Assembly: GCA_004293165.1 (NCBI GenBank)
Contig: RDYL01000011.1
Location: 26,891-90,890 of the forward strand
Direction of reading: 5' to 3'
From: Flavobacteriia bacterium
GTDB lineage: Bacteria > Bacteroidota > Bacteroidia > Flavobacteriales > Flavobacteriaceae
Length of the DNA stretch: 64,000 nt
Position numbers and translations under genes: made by a program. The notes under the pieces are model-generated. The model saw only the letters and a program-made list of their open reading frames with translations. It did not search any database and had not been told where the DNA came from. Below, one piece after another: positions 37,301 to 46,015 of the stretch (position 1 is the first letter of the stretch; every line of letters begins with the position of its first letter).

Positions 37301-39049
37301 ATGAAAGAACTGCAATATTTAAACAAATACTTTGTCAAATATAAATATCGTTTCCTGTTAGGAATTATTATAACCATTGTTGCTCAAATATTTAAACTTT
37401 ATGTTCCAAAGTTTTTTGGTGATTCTATTAGAGCAATTGAAAATACAGCCATTCCAAAAGATGAAGCGTATTCTATATTATTTAACAACTTTATCTATAC
37501 TTTAATTGTTGCTTTAATTGGAGGATTTTTAACCTTTTTAATGCGACAAACACTAATTGTTATGTCGAGACATATTGAGTTTGATTTAAAAAATGATATC
37601 TACCAACATTATCAGACACTTACTCAACGATTTTACAAACAAAATAGAACCGGTGATTTAATGAACCGAATTAGTGAAGATGTTAGTAAAGTAAGAATGT
37701 ATGTAGGACCTTCGGTAATGTATTCCATCAATACACTCATCATATTTATTGTAGTCATCATTCAAATGGTGTTAATTTCTCCTGACTTAACATTTTATTC
37801 CTTACTTCCCTTACCGTTATTGTCATACGGTATTTTTAAAATTAGCTCTCAAATCCACAAAAAAAGTGGATTATTCCAACAAAATCTTTCAACATTATCC
37901 TCTTTTACACAAGAAATATTTTCGGGAATTAGAGTCATAAAAGCGTATGCCATTGAAGTTAAAAAACAAAATGAATTCAATGCCTTAACAAACGATAGCC
38001 GAGAGAAAGCGATGGATCTTGCAAAAACAAACGCTTTATTTGGACCACTTTTAATATTACTAATTGGTCTTAGTAATTTAATTATAATTTATGTGGGGGG
38101 TAACATGTATATCAATGGAACCATTCCAGATTTTGGTGTTATTGCTCAGTTTGTATTGTATATCAATATGCTTACTTGGCCAGTGGCATCATTAGGATGG
38201 GTATCTTCGTTAGTGCAAGAAGCAGAGGCTTCACAAAAACGTATTAATGAATTTTTAAAAGAAGAACCAGAAATTAAAAACACAAACCAGAACCATACTT
38301 CAATTGAAGGAACTATTAAATTTGACCAAGTTTCATTTGAATACGATGATACCAACATTAAAGCTTTAGACAACATTTCTTTTGAAGTAAAGAAAGGAAA
38401 AACTTTAGCAATCTTAGGAAAAACAGGTTCAGGAAAATCAACTCTTTTAACCCTTATAAGTCGTTTGTATGATACCAATTCTGGTACAGTTTACATCGAC
38501 AACAAAGATATCAAAGATTTAAATTTATTTGATTTGCGCAATCAAATTAGTGTAGTACCACAAGATGCTTTTTTATTCTCAGATAGCATTAAAAACAACA
38601 TCAAGTTTGGTAATGAAATGGCTACCGATGAAAAAGTAATTGAAGCGGCTAAAAAAGCGGTAGTTCATGATAATATTATGACGTTCAATCATCAATATGA
38701 AACAATTTTAGGAGAACGTGGAATTACTTTATCTGGCGGACAAAAACAACGCGTTTCTATTGCTAGAGCTTTAATTAAAAACGCTCCTATTTTACTTTTA
38801 GACGATTGCCTTAGTGCTGTGGATACTGAAACAGAAGAAACAATTTTAAACAATTTACTTACGTATTGTAAAGATAAAACTACCATTATTGTTAGTCATC
38901 GAATTTCTTCAGCTAAAAATGCAGATTCTATCATTATCTTAGATGAAGGTAAAATTGTGGAACAAGGCACTCATTCTCAACTAGTAGAACTTAACGGTTA
39001 CTACAAAGAGTTATACTTAAAACAACTTTCGGAAAAAGAAATTGATTAA
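37301..39049 (+). CDS. ABC transporter, fused permease and ATPase (MsbA-like)
   Basis: This 582-residue half-transporter has six membrane helices (residues about 15-310) followed by an ATPase: Walker A GKTGSGKST near 372, Q-loop VPQDAFLF near 415, signature LSGGQKQR near 476 and Walker B ILLLDDCLSAVDTE near 497. Such homodimers export lipids, drugs or peptides; the substrate cannot be read. It is likely an inner-membrane exporter. The PUR-protein gene follows by 71 bases with its own promoter-like site. Confidence 0.92.
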   Translation: MKELQYLNKYFVKYKYRFLLGIIITIVAQIFKLYVPKFFGDSIRAIENTAIPKDEAYSILFNNFIYTLIVALIGGFLTFLMRQTLIVMSRHIEFDLKNDIYQHYQTLTQRFYKQNRTGDLMNRISEDVSKVRMYVGPSVMYSINTLIIFIVVIIQMVLISPDLTFYSLLPLPLLSYGIFKISSQIHKKSGLFQQNLSTLSSFTQEIFSGIRVIKAYAIEVKKQNEFNALTNDSREKAMDLAKTNALFGPLLILLIGLSNLIIIYVGGNMYINGTIPDFGVIAQFVLYINMLTWPVASLGWVSSLVQEAEASQKRINEFLKEEPEIKNTNQNHTSIEGTIKFDQVSFEYDDTNIKALDNISFEVKKGKTLAILGKTGSGKSTLLTLISRLYDTNSGTVYIDNKDIKDLNLFDLRNQISVVPQDAFLFSDSIKNNIKFGNEMATDEKVIEAAKKAVVHDNIMTFNHQYETILGERGITLSGGQKQRVSIARALIKNAPILLLDDCLSAVDTETEETILNNLLTYCKDKTTIIVSHRISSAKNADSIIILDEGKIVEQGTHSQLVELNGYYKELYLKQLSEKEID

Positions 39050-39052
39050 ATT

Positions 39053-39084
39053 TTTGTTTAATCCATTTTTTTTTTAGATTTTTG
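39053..39084 (+). promoter_or_regulatory. Putative promoter of the PUR-protein gene
   Basis: TTTG at 39053-39056, an 18-base spacer and TAGATTTT at 39075-39082. It overlaps the upstream TTG that would extend the frame, which supports the ATG at 39121. Confidence 0.5.
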
Positions 39085-39120
39085 AGACGCTATAAACTAA
39101 TTAATTTGAAAGAAAGAATT

Positions 39121-39495
39121 ATGAGAGAAAATGACATGTTAGAAAAAGAAGAAATTTTTTCTAAAGTATTGCGTGCAGGAAGAAGAACGTATTTCTTTGA
39201 TGTAAGAGCTACAAAAGCAGATGATTACTACATTACCATTACTGAAAGTAAAAAATTCACAGAAGAAGATGGTTCTTTTCATTTTAAAAAACACAAAATT
39301 TATTTGTACAAAGAAGATTTTGCTGCATTTAGAGAAATTTTAGACGAAATGACCGATTTTGTTTTAGATCAAAAAGGAGAAGAAGTGATTTCAGAAAGAC
39401 ATCAAAAAGATTTTAAAAGAGAAACTTATGGTGACGAAAGCGATGATGTAAAAACATCTGAAAGCTTTACCAATATTGACTTCGACGATATTTAA
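39121..39495 (+). CDS. PUR family DNA/RNA-binding protein (DUF3276)
   Basis: This 124-residue protein is the Bacteroidota single PUR-repeat type: EEIFSKVLRAGRRTYFFDVR at residues about 8-27, ending RTYFFDVR, and FHFKKHKIYLYKEDF at about 48-62. The fold is Whirly-like and binds single-stranded nucleic acid; the acidic tail is variable. The frame opens at a TTG (39082), but ATG 39121 matches the family N-terminus MRENDMLEKEE. The precise cellular role is unknown. Confidence 0.92.
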   Translation: MRENDMLEKEEIFSKVLRAGRRTYFFDVRATKADDYYITITESKKFTEEDGSFHFKKHKIYLYKEDFAAFREILDEMTDFVLDQKGEEVISERHQKDFKRETYGDESDDVKTSESFTNIDFDDI

Positions 39496-39512
39496 ATTAT
39501 AAATTACATAAT

Positions 39513-39548
39513 AAATCCCAAACTCAACTGAATTTGGGATTTTTTTTA
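39513..39548. terminator. Terminator between convergent genes
   Basis: Stem AATCCCAAA/TTTGGGATT followed by eight T; between the PUR-protein and CsaA-like genes. Confidence 0.85.
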
Positions 39549-39878
39549 TCCAATCCGTAAACCATTTGCAACAGGAATATCAGAAGTCAGCAATACAATA
39601 TCATTCTCCTCGCCTACCGAACCCAAAACTAAACATTCGCTCATAAAATCAGCAATTTGTTTTTTTGGAAAATTGACAACTGCAATAATCTGTTTGCCAA
39701 GTAATGCTTCTTTAGTGTAACGCTTTGTAATTTGGGCAGATGTTTTTTTAATTCCTAATTCCAAACCAAAATCAATCGTTAATTGAAACGCTGGTTTATT
39801 AGCTTTTGGAAAATCTTGTACTTCTGAGATAGTTCCTACTCGCATCTCAACCTTATCAAAATCGTGCCAAGTTATCAT
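39546..39878 (-). CDS. CsaA-like tRNA-binding domain protein
   Basis: This 110-residue protein is a single OB-fold tRNA-binding (EMAP-like) domain: VEMRVGTISEVQDFPKANKP (ends VEMRVGTI and KANKP), GIKKTSAQIT and KQIIAVVNFP. It matches secretion chaperone/tRNA-binding CsaA in length and order. The frame opens at 39929, but the first 17 residues would be encoded by the end of the palindromic repeat at 39900-40021, so the Met at 39878 (MITWHDFDKVEMRVG) is used. Confidence 0.9.
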   Translation of the reverse strand: MITWHDFDKVEMRVGTISEVQDFPKANKPAFQLTIDFGLELGIKKTSAQITKRYTKEALLGKQIIAVVNFPKKQIADFMSECLVLGSVGEENDIVLLTSDIPVANGLRIG

Positions 39879-39899
39879 ATTTATAAAATAAAAAAGTAC

Positions 39900-40021
39900 G
39901 AGGGTGTCTAAAAAGTCTTGATTTGTCAAGCTGAACTCGTTTCAGCTTCTAAAATATATAATTTTAAACTAGATTCCGAAATAAATTCGGAATGACAAAC
40001 ACTAGCTTTTTAGAAACACTC
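39900..40021. repeat. Palindromic MITE-like intergenic repeat, copy 1
   Basis: The outer 29 bases at each end (39900-39928 and 39993-40021) are imperfect terminal inverted repeats sharing CTAAAAAG and ending in TTTGTCA/TGACAAA. Inside are two hairpins: AAGCTGAA/TTCAGCTT (39928-39948) and ATTCCGAA/TTCGGAAT (39973-39993). A related copy lies at 50796-50880. There is no coding capacity. It looks like a dispersed, non-autonomous repeat. Confidence 0.7.
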
Positions 40022-40049
40022 ATAGTTTACAGTATAAGTTTAGAAATTA

Positions 40050-40262
40050 TTATTTTTTTGGCTTTACTTTACAAGTATTAACACCTAACAAAGTATAAAG
40101 TGGACAAAACTGCACTGAAGCGGTAAAAACCATAACAGCACCAACACCTAAGGCAACCCATTTAAATGTACCTTCCAACATGCCTGAAAGTCCTAATATA
40201 AGCGCAATCACACCGAGCATAACTCGCAAAAAGCGATCACCTGTTCCTACATTTTTTCTCAT
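40050..40262 (-). CDS. DUF2892 (YgaP-type) small membrane protein
   Basis: This 70-residue protein has two membrane helices (residues about 13-29 and 33-48) in the DUF2892 pattern RKNVGTGDRFLRVMLG and the C-terminal QFCPLYTLLGVNTC with two cysteines. In E. coli YgaP this domain is fused to a rhodanese; here the rhodanese is the adjacent upstream gene, 18 bases away. It is the last gene of the thioredoxin-rhodanese-DUF2892 operon. Confidence 0.9.
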   Translation of the reverse strand: MRKNVGTGDRFLRVMLGVIALILGLSGMLEGTFKWVALGVGAVMVFTASVQFCPLYTLLGVNTCKVKPKK

Positions 40263-40280
40263 AATCTAAGTGTATTAAGT

Positions 40281-40670
40281 TTATTTTACCGTTGGTTTAT
40301 CGGCGCTATTCCAATTAGAAATTCCGCCTTCTAAATCTGTAATATTTTTAAATCCTAATTCTTTCAATCTTGCAGAAGCTTTAGCGCTTCTTCCACCCGA
40401 TTTGCAATAAACCATAACAGGTTTTTCTTTATCTAAATTAGCAACATTAGCTTCAAAATCATCCGCCAAAAAATTAATATTAACAGCGTTGGCTATATGT
40501 CCTTCGTTAAATTCTTCGGGTGTACGAACATCAATTAACTGAATATTTGGCTCAGTAATTTTTTTCTCATACTTAGCAACATCTAATACTTGAATCCCAT
40601 CGGTATGATTCTTTAAACAAGAAGTCAATCCTAAAAATAGGAACAATAAACTCATTACTTTTATTTTCAT
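40281..40670 (-). CDS. Rhodanese-domain lipoprotein
   Basis: This 129-residue lipoprotein (lipobox LTSC, Cys18) carries one rhodanese domain: IQLIDVRTPEEFNEGHI near residue 43 and the active loop CKSGGRS near 89, with the persulfide Cys. It is probably periplasmic or outer-membrane anchored and handles sulfane sulfur. It lies between thioredoxin and DUF2892 genes, a sulfur/redox operon. There are 36 bases to the thioredoxin gene. Confidence 0.93.
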   Translation of the reverse strand: MKIKVMSLLFLFLGLTSCLKNHTDGIQVLDVAKYEKKITEPNIQLIDVRTPEEFNEGHIANAVNINFLADDFEANVANLDKEKPVMVYCKSGGRSAKASARLKELGFKNITDLEGGISNWNSADKPTVK

Positions 40671-40706
40671 AAATCTAAATTTTAATTTGAATAAATATAC
40701 AAAAAA

Positions 40707-41009
40707 TTAATTCAAATGAGAACTAATAATTTGTATTAAATCTTTTGTGCTCAACACACCTGATTGACGCCAAAGCATTTTCCCTGTTTTAAACAGCATA
40801 AAAGTAGGTACTCCACGCACCATAAAATGACTCGCCAAATCTTGATGTTGGTCAACATTTACTTTTATAATTTTAACTAATTCTTTTAGATTTACTTTAA
40901 CTTCTTGCAATATGGGCGACATCATTTTACAAGGCCCACACAATTCAGCATAAAAATCTACTAAAACCAAATCATTACCGTTAATTATTTCATTAAATTT
41001 TGCATTCAT
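40707..41009 (-). CDS. Thioredoxin family protein with LCGPC active site
   Basis: This 100-residue cytoplasmic protein is a complete thioredoxin fold: VDFYAELCGPCKMM at residues about 17-30 and the cis-Pro motif GVPTFMLF near 66. The usual Trp before CGPC is Leu here (LCGPC), which should alter redox potential or partner choice. It heads the operon with the rhodanese and DUF2892 genes, downstream of a Crp/Fnr-type box. Confidence 0.93.
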   Translation of the reverse strand: MNAKFNEIINGNDLVLVDFYAELCGPCKMMSPILQEVKVNLKELVKIIKVNVDQHQDLASHFMVRGVPTFMLFKTGKMLWRQSGVLSTKDLIQIISSHLN

Positions 41010-41028
41010 AACTTCTATTTTACCTTCT

Positions 41029-41074
41029 CAAAGGTACATCATAGCCTTTGGCTTATATGTAATAATTGTTACAT
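41029..41074 (-). promoter_or_regulatory. Thioredoxin-operon promoter with Crp/Fnr-type box
   Basis: A perfect minus-strand -7 element TACCTTTG (41029-41036) lies 20 bases before the thioredoxin start. The palindrome ATGTAA-N6-TTACAT (41057-41074) is centred 36.5 bases from its last G, about -42 from the expected start, the class II activator position. No -33 TTG is present. Confidence 0.65.
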
Positions 41075-41083
41075 AAGTCTAAC

Positions 41084-41127
41084 ATGATAAATATCATTTT
41101 TTATTATTTTCAATCAAAGTAAGTTTG
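41084..41127 (+). promoter_or_regulatory. hemN promoter with FNR-like box
   Basis: ATGATAAATATCAT (41084-41097) contains the FNR core TGAT-N4-ATCA. A perfect -7 element TAAGTTTG lies at 41120-41127, again with 36.5 bases from box centre to its last G. There is no -33 TTG. Oxygen-responsive activation of hemN fits. Confidence 0.65.
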
Positions 41128-41150
41128 TATTGTGCTAAAATTCTATAATT

Positions 41151-42515
41151 ATGTCAGTCTCAATAGTCCAAAAATACAATGTACCCGGACCCCGTTATAC
41201 CAGTTACCCAACAGTTCCTTACTGGGAGGAAGAAAAATTCCATTTAGAAGATTGGAAAAGAACTTTATTACAATCGTTTAAAGAAACAAATCATACGGAA
41301 GGAATAAGTTTGTACATTCACCTACCTTTTTGTGAAAGTTTGTGCACATTTTGTGGTTGTAATAAAAGAATCACTAAACGTCATGAAGTTGAAGACCCTT
41401 ATATTACGGCAGTCATTAAAGAATGGAAATTGTATTGTGATTTATTTCCAAGAAAACCTATAATTCGAGAAATTCATTTAGGAGGTGGAACGCCAACCTT
41501 TTTTTCTCCAGAAAATTTAGAGCGACTTATAAATGGTATTCTCCAATTTGCAACAATTGCTCCAGAACACGAATTTAGTTTTGAAGGTCACCCAAACAAT
41601 ACAACCAAAAAACATTTACAATCGCTATACGACTTAGGATTTAGAAGAGTTAGTTTTGGCGTGCAAGATTATTCAACAACAGTTCAAGAAGCCATACATC
41701 GCATTCAACCTTTCCATAATGTGGCAAAAGTTACGTTTTGGGCAAAAGAAATTGGATATACATCAATTGGGCACGACTTAATATTTGGTCTTCCCTTTCA
41801 AACAATTACAGAAGTTAAAGACACTATTGATAAAACAAAATCATTATTTCCTGACCGATTAGCATTTTATAGTTATGCCCATGTGCCATGGATTAAAGGC
41901 AATGGTCAACGCGGTTTTAATGACGAAGATTTACCTAAAGATGATGAAAAACGTATGTTGTATGAAGAAGGTAAAAAACAATTAGCTCAAAATGGTTACC
42001 ACGAAATAGGAATGGATCATTTTGCGTTAGATAAAGACAGCTTATATACTTCTTTCAATGAAGGTAAGTTACATCGTAATTTCATGGGCTACACCGCATC
42101 TAAAACACAACTGATGATTGGATTAGGTGTTTCTTCTATAAGTGATAGTTGGTACAGTTTTGCACAAAACGAAAAAACATTAGAAGATTATTATACCCAT
42201 CTAGAAGATAATCAATTGCCTATTTTTAGAGGACATTTACTTACTCCTGAAGATTTAATTATTAGAAAACATATTTTGAATTTAATGTGTCAATTCACAA
42301 CTTCATGGAAAGACAACAGCTTAGATTTTCCAGAACTTTCAACAGTGCTAAATAGTTTAGAAGAAATGCGAGAAGATGGTTTACTTACCATTCAAAACGA
42401 TACCATTACAGTAACCGAAAAAGGGAAGCCTTTTGTTCGAAATATTTGCATGGCTTTTGATTTACGTCTTATTAGAAATGCACCAGAAACCAAGCTGTTT
42501 TCAATGACAATATAA
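41151..42515 (+). CDS. hemN: Oxygen-independent coproporphyrinogen III oxidase
   Basis: This 454-residue radical SAM enzyme makes protoporphyrinogen IX without oxygen. The cluster motif is CESLCTFC (Cys61, Cys65, Cys68) followed by the extra Cys of GCNK, as in true HemN; GGGTPTF near residue 108 and a C-terminal HemN domain (about 360-450) complete it. Length fits HemN rather than the shorter HemW. It is divergent from the thioredoxin operon under an FNR-like box, so it is probably the low-oxygen haem route. Confidence 0.95.
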   Translation: MSVSIVQKYNVPGPRYTSYPTVPYWEEEKFHLEDWKRTLLQSFKETNHTEGISLYIHLPFCESLCTFCGCNKRITKRHEVEDPYITAVIKEWKLYCDLFPRKPIIREIHLGGGTPTFFSPENLERLINGILQFATIAPEHEFSFEGHPNNTTKKHLQSLYDLGFRRVSFGVQDYSTTVQEAIHRIQPFHNVAKVTFWAKEIGYTSIGHDLIFGLPFQTITEVKDTIDKTKSLFPDRLAFYSYAHVPWIKGNGQRGFNDEDLPKDDEKRMLYEEGKKQLAQNGYHEIGMDHFALDKDSLYTSFNEGKLHRNFMGYTASKTQLMIGLGVSSISDSWYSFAQNEKTLEDYYTHLEDNQLPIFRGHLLTPEDLIIRKHILNLMCQFTTSWKDNSLDFPELSTVLNSLEEMREDGLLTIQNDTITVTEKGKPFVRNICMAFDLRLIRNAPETKLFSMTI

Positions 42516-42549
42516 TGAAACTTGAAACCTGAAACCTAAAATATAGAAA

Positions 42550-44382
42550 CTATTCATAACGTATATAAGCTGGCTTAGACAACTGAAAATCGTATAAAGT
42601 CAAATTATTATTTTCAAAGGAGTTGATTTTCATGATGTTGTCGCCTTCGAACGGAATGGTGGGATAATATGAAAATGAAATTTGAAAACTATTGAAAATT
42701 AAAAAATCATTATTGATTAAGGCTCCAATACTAAATTTTGAATATACTTTACTTGAAAGTAACGCATTTTCACCAGCAATAGAACCTAATGTTGCATTAA
42801 AATAAGGGCTAAAGCGGAAACCATACCAACTTCCAGGAATATACGATTGCGTTTGAAAAGAAACACTCCATTTTTGAACACCATTTAAACGACTATTAAA
42901 CCCAGGTAAACCATCACTTTCTAATAGATTTAAACGATCTTTAAAAGAAGCGTCACGATTATTTCCACAGATAAAAGTTGGTTTAATAAACTGTCTGAAT
43001 CGCCAACTTCCAACATGCAAAAGCGGACTAAAATAATTTAATCCTAATTTAAAAGTAGTTTGCTCAGTTGAACCCGAATTATAGAAACTTCCCCACTCGG
43101 CAACTCCACTAAAGTAACCCATTTTAAATTTTTTACCATACGAAACACTAATACCTGAATACATTCTTGAAGTGCTGTTCTTTTCTTGGTGCCCAATAAT
43201 CAATGCAATATTTTCTCCATACGGAATATCCTCCTCAATTTCAAAATTGAATAAAAAGGTATCTTGATAGAATTTTTGTTTTGAAAAACCAATCATTCCT
43301 ACCCAATTTTTCTCCTTTGAAAAATATAAACTTGGGTCTAAAACAGCATCAGGTTGGCGTCCAAAATTTTTTTGATTGTAGGTTAGTGCCAAAACCAAAT
43401 TATTAAAATAACGATTAGGATTAGATTTAGAGTTAATCTTAAAAGCTCTTCCATACCAATATTCCTGCAAATCATATGAAATAACTTGTGGATTAAGCAA
43501 ATCATCCACTGGAAATTGTTCGGTTTGCATACGGTTTTCAAAAAAAACACCACCCGCATTTTTAGCAATAACAGAGTAAAATGGTCGATTAATATTTATA
43601 CTTCTTCTACTATCATTATTATATTCATTAGCATAATCCAAATCCAATTTAATATAAGTATTTTTAATGTTATTGATAGAATATTGTCCATAAACAGCAC
43701 TTTCATTTGTATTAAATCGATTTTTAATATTGCCACTTATTAAATGTCCAAAACCTAAAATATTTCGCTCGGTTATTTTAACACTGCTTTCATTTGAAGA
43801 TAAACTACCCGTAGGAATTAAAGTCCAAGAATCTAAAGCTCGAATTGTAACATCAACAGAATCAACACTATTAGGAATATCTATCGCAACAATATCAACT
43901 TCACGAACATAACGTTGACTTCTTATTAAACGTTCCGATTCTTGTAATAGTTTTGAGTCTAACTTATCATATTTTTTAAAGAGCATAATATTGCGAATGG
44001 TAATCTCCTTTGTCTTGATATGAACGGCATTTCCAAAATTTTCTAACTTGCGCTTAGGCTTTTTTTGCACATTAGAAACAGAAAAACCAAACGGATCCAA
44101 CGTTTCAATGGTGATATTTCGAATAATTTTACCTTCCTGATGTTCTCCAACCTCATTTTCATGCTTTTTTGTAGGAACAGGAATTATATTTTCAACTTTT
44201 AATGCCGATTCTCTAAAAAGCAACTTATAAATAAAGCGAGAAAATTTACTCCTTCTCGAAAAATCATTAATATCCTTATATATAGAAACACTATCCTTCT
44301 CTTGAATAATTTCCTGAGCTTGTACTCCCAAAGAACTTAAACAAAAGATAAAAACAAATATGAATAGCATTCTTTTTTTCAC
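42550..44382 (-). CDS. Outer-membrane protein with POTRA-like N-terminus and beta-barrel
   Basis: This 610-residue protein has a signal peptide (residues 1-22, ending AQ). Residues about 80-185 resemble a POTRA domain (IRNITIETLDPFGFSV, ESERLIRSQRYVREVDIV given by their ends), and residues about 190-610 are alternating beta strands ending in a charged/aromatic tail, as in Omp85/BamA-related barrels. I cannot see a true Omp85 VRGF motif, so it is a distant or unassigned relative. It is probably a single gene. Function unknown. Confidence 0.8.
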   Translation of the reverse strand: MKKRMLFIFVFIFCLSSLGVQAQEIIQEKDSVSIYKDINDFSRRSKFSRFIYKLLFRESALKVENIIPVPTKKHENEVGEHQEGKIIRNITIETLDPFGFSVSNVQKKPKRKLENFGNAVHIKTKEITIRNIMLFKKYDKLDSKLLQESERLIRSQRYVREVDIVAIDIPNSVDSVDVTIRALDSWTLIPTGSLSSNESSVKITERNILGFGHLISGNIKNRFNTNESAVYGQYSINNIKNTYIKLDLDYANEYNNDSRRSININRPFYSVIAKNAGGVFFENRMQTEQFPVDDLLNPQVISYDLQEYWYGRAFKINSKSNPNRYFNNLVLALTYNQKNFGRQPDAVLDPSLYFSKEKNWVGMIGFSKQKFYQDTFLFNFEIEEDIPYGENIALIIGHQEKNSTSRMYSGISVSYGKKFKMGYFSGVAEWGSFYNSGSTEQTTFKLGLNYFSPLLHVGSWRFRQFIKPTFICGNNRDASFKDRLNLLESDGLPGFNSRLNGVQKWSVSFQTQSYIPGSWYGFRFSPYFNATLGSIAGENALLSSKVYSKFSIGALINNDFLIFNSFQISFSYYPTIPFEGDNIMKINSFENNNLTLYDFQLSKPAYIRYE

Positions 44383-44496
44383 CCAACAAAAATAGTTCTA
44401 TAAAATTAAAAATTTGTTATATAATTGACCTAATATGTTATAAAAATACTCTTTATTTTAGAATTCACTATCAAAATTCAATCCAAAAAGTTTATG

Positions 44497-44504
44497 TACA
44501 TTTG
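44497..44504 (+). promoter_or_regulatory. -7 element of the RNA helicase gene
   Basis: TACATTTG is a perfect -7 element 20 bases before the start codon; a -33 TTG is not evident. Confidence 0.5.
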
Positions 44505-44524
44505 CAAACAATTTTATTTACATT

Positions 44525-45871
44525 ATGAAGACGTTCCAAGAATTCGATTTACCAAAATCACTACAAAAAGCATTAGACGAATTAGGTTTTGTTCACGCTA
44601 CACCTATTCAAGAAAAATCGCATGCAGTTATTCTTTCAGGAAGAGACATGATGGGAATTGCACAAACAGGTACAGGGAAAACCTTTGCTTATTTATTACC
44701 TATCCTTAAGCAATGGAAGTTTCAAAATAACGAATCAGCCAGAATTGTTATTTTAGTTCCAACGCGTGAATTAGTAGTACAAGTTGCAGAAGAAGTTGAA
44801 AAATTGACTAAATACATGAGTGTACGAACGCTTGGAATTTATGGAGGTGTCAACATCAATACCCAAAGAAAAGCACTAGCACAAGGTGTAGATATTTTAG
44901 TAGGAACACCGGGTCGTGTAATGGATTTAGGTTTAGATGGTGTATTGCGTTTCGACGAATTACAAAAATTAGTCATTGACGAATTTGATGAAATCTTAAA
45001 CTTAGGATTCCGTGCACAATTGACATCCATTTTATCCATGATGCGTGGCAAAAAACAAAACATCTTATTCTCGGCTACTATGACTGAAGAAGTAGATGCA
45101 ATGTTAGACGAATATTTCGAATTTCCCGTAGAAGTTTCTTTAGCACAAAGCGGAACGCCGTTAGAACAAATTGAACAAATCATATATCAAGTTCCAAACT
45201 TTTTGACCAAATTAAATATGTTAAAACATTTGGTTCGCGAAACCGAAACCATGGAACGTGTGTTGATTTTTGTCAACAACAAACGTATTGTTGATTTGGT
45301 TTTTGAAACCTTAGACGAAGAATTTTCAGAGCAATTTGGAGTAATTCACTCCAATAAATCGCAAAATTACCGTTTAAATACGATGGCTTCTTTTCAAGCA
45401 GGCGAATTAAGAGGCTTGGTTACAACCGATATTATGGCGCGTGGTTTAGACATTTCGGATATCACACACGTCATCAATTTACAATTCACAGACGAACCAG
45501 AAAAATACATGCACCGTATTGGTAGAACGGGTCGTGCCGATAAAACCGGTATTGCCATCAGTTTGGTTTCGCCAAGTGAAGTAGAAAGTAAAATTGAGGT
45601 TGAATTGTTAATGAATACCGAGATTAAAGAATTTCCACTTCCCGAAGATTTAAAAATCGAAGAACGCTATTTAGACTTCGAAAAGGAAAAGAAAAAAATG
45701 AAATTCTTGTTGAAAACCCCTAAAAAAGAAGGGGGCGAAGCTTTTCACAAGAAAAAAGATAAAAATGCCAAAGTAAACCTTGGCGGCCCAGGAAAACGTA
45801 AACCCCGCAAAACCGAATCAAGAAATAGAAACATCGAACGTAAAAGAGACGAGAAGAGAAAGAAAAAATAG
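44525..45871 (+). CDS. DEAD-box-family RNA helicase (DEFD variant)
   Basis: This 448-residue helicase has the Q motif FQEFDLPKSLQKAL and TPIQ, Walker A AQTGTGKT near residue 46, PTRELVVQ, TPGRVMD, SAT near 182 and HRIGRTGR near 330. Motif II reads DEFD instead of DEAD (near 151). The C-terminal 60 residues are lysine/arginine-rich, typical for RNA binding. It probably remodels ribosomal or cold-structured RNA. It is a single gene with a -7 element in front. Confidence 0.93.
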   Translation: MKTFQEFDLPKSLQKALDELGFVHATPIQEKSHAVILSGRDMMGIAQTGTGKTFAYLLPILKQWKFQNNESARIVILVPTRELVVQVAEEVEKLTKYMSVRTLGIYGGVNINTQRKALAQGVDILVGTPGRVMDLGLDGVLRFDELQKLVIDEFDEILNLGFRAQLTSILSMMRGKKQNILFSATMTEEVDAMLDEYFEFPVEVSLAQSGTPLEQIEQIIYQVPNFLTKLNMLKHLVRETETMERVLIFVNNKRIVDLVFETLDEEFSEQFGVIHSNKSQNYRLNTMASFQAGELRGLVTTDIMARGLDISDITHVINLQFTDEPEKYMHRIGRTGRADKTGIAISLVSPSEVESKIEVELLMNTEIKEFPLPEDLKIEERYLDFEKEKKKMKFLLKTPKKEGGEAFHKKKDKNAKVNLGGPGKRKPRKTESRNRNIERKRDEKRKKK

Positions 45872-46015
45872 TATACAGTGTTCAGTATTGAGTTGACAGT
45901 AAAAAAATCCTTAAAAATTTCTCAAATCCGTGTCATCTGTGTTCCAAAAAATTATCGCACAACATTTTCTAAATTCTAAATTGAATTTCGTAGTTTTGAC
46001 AAATTCTAATCGTAA

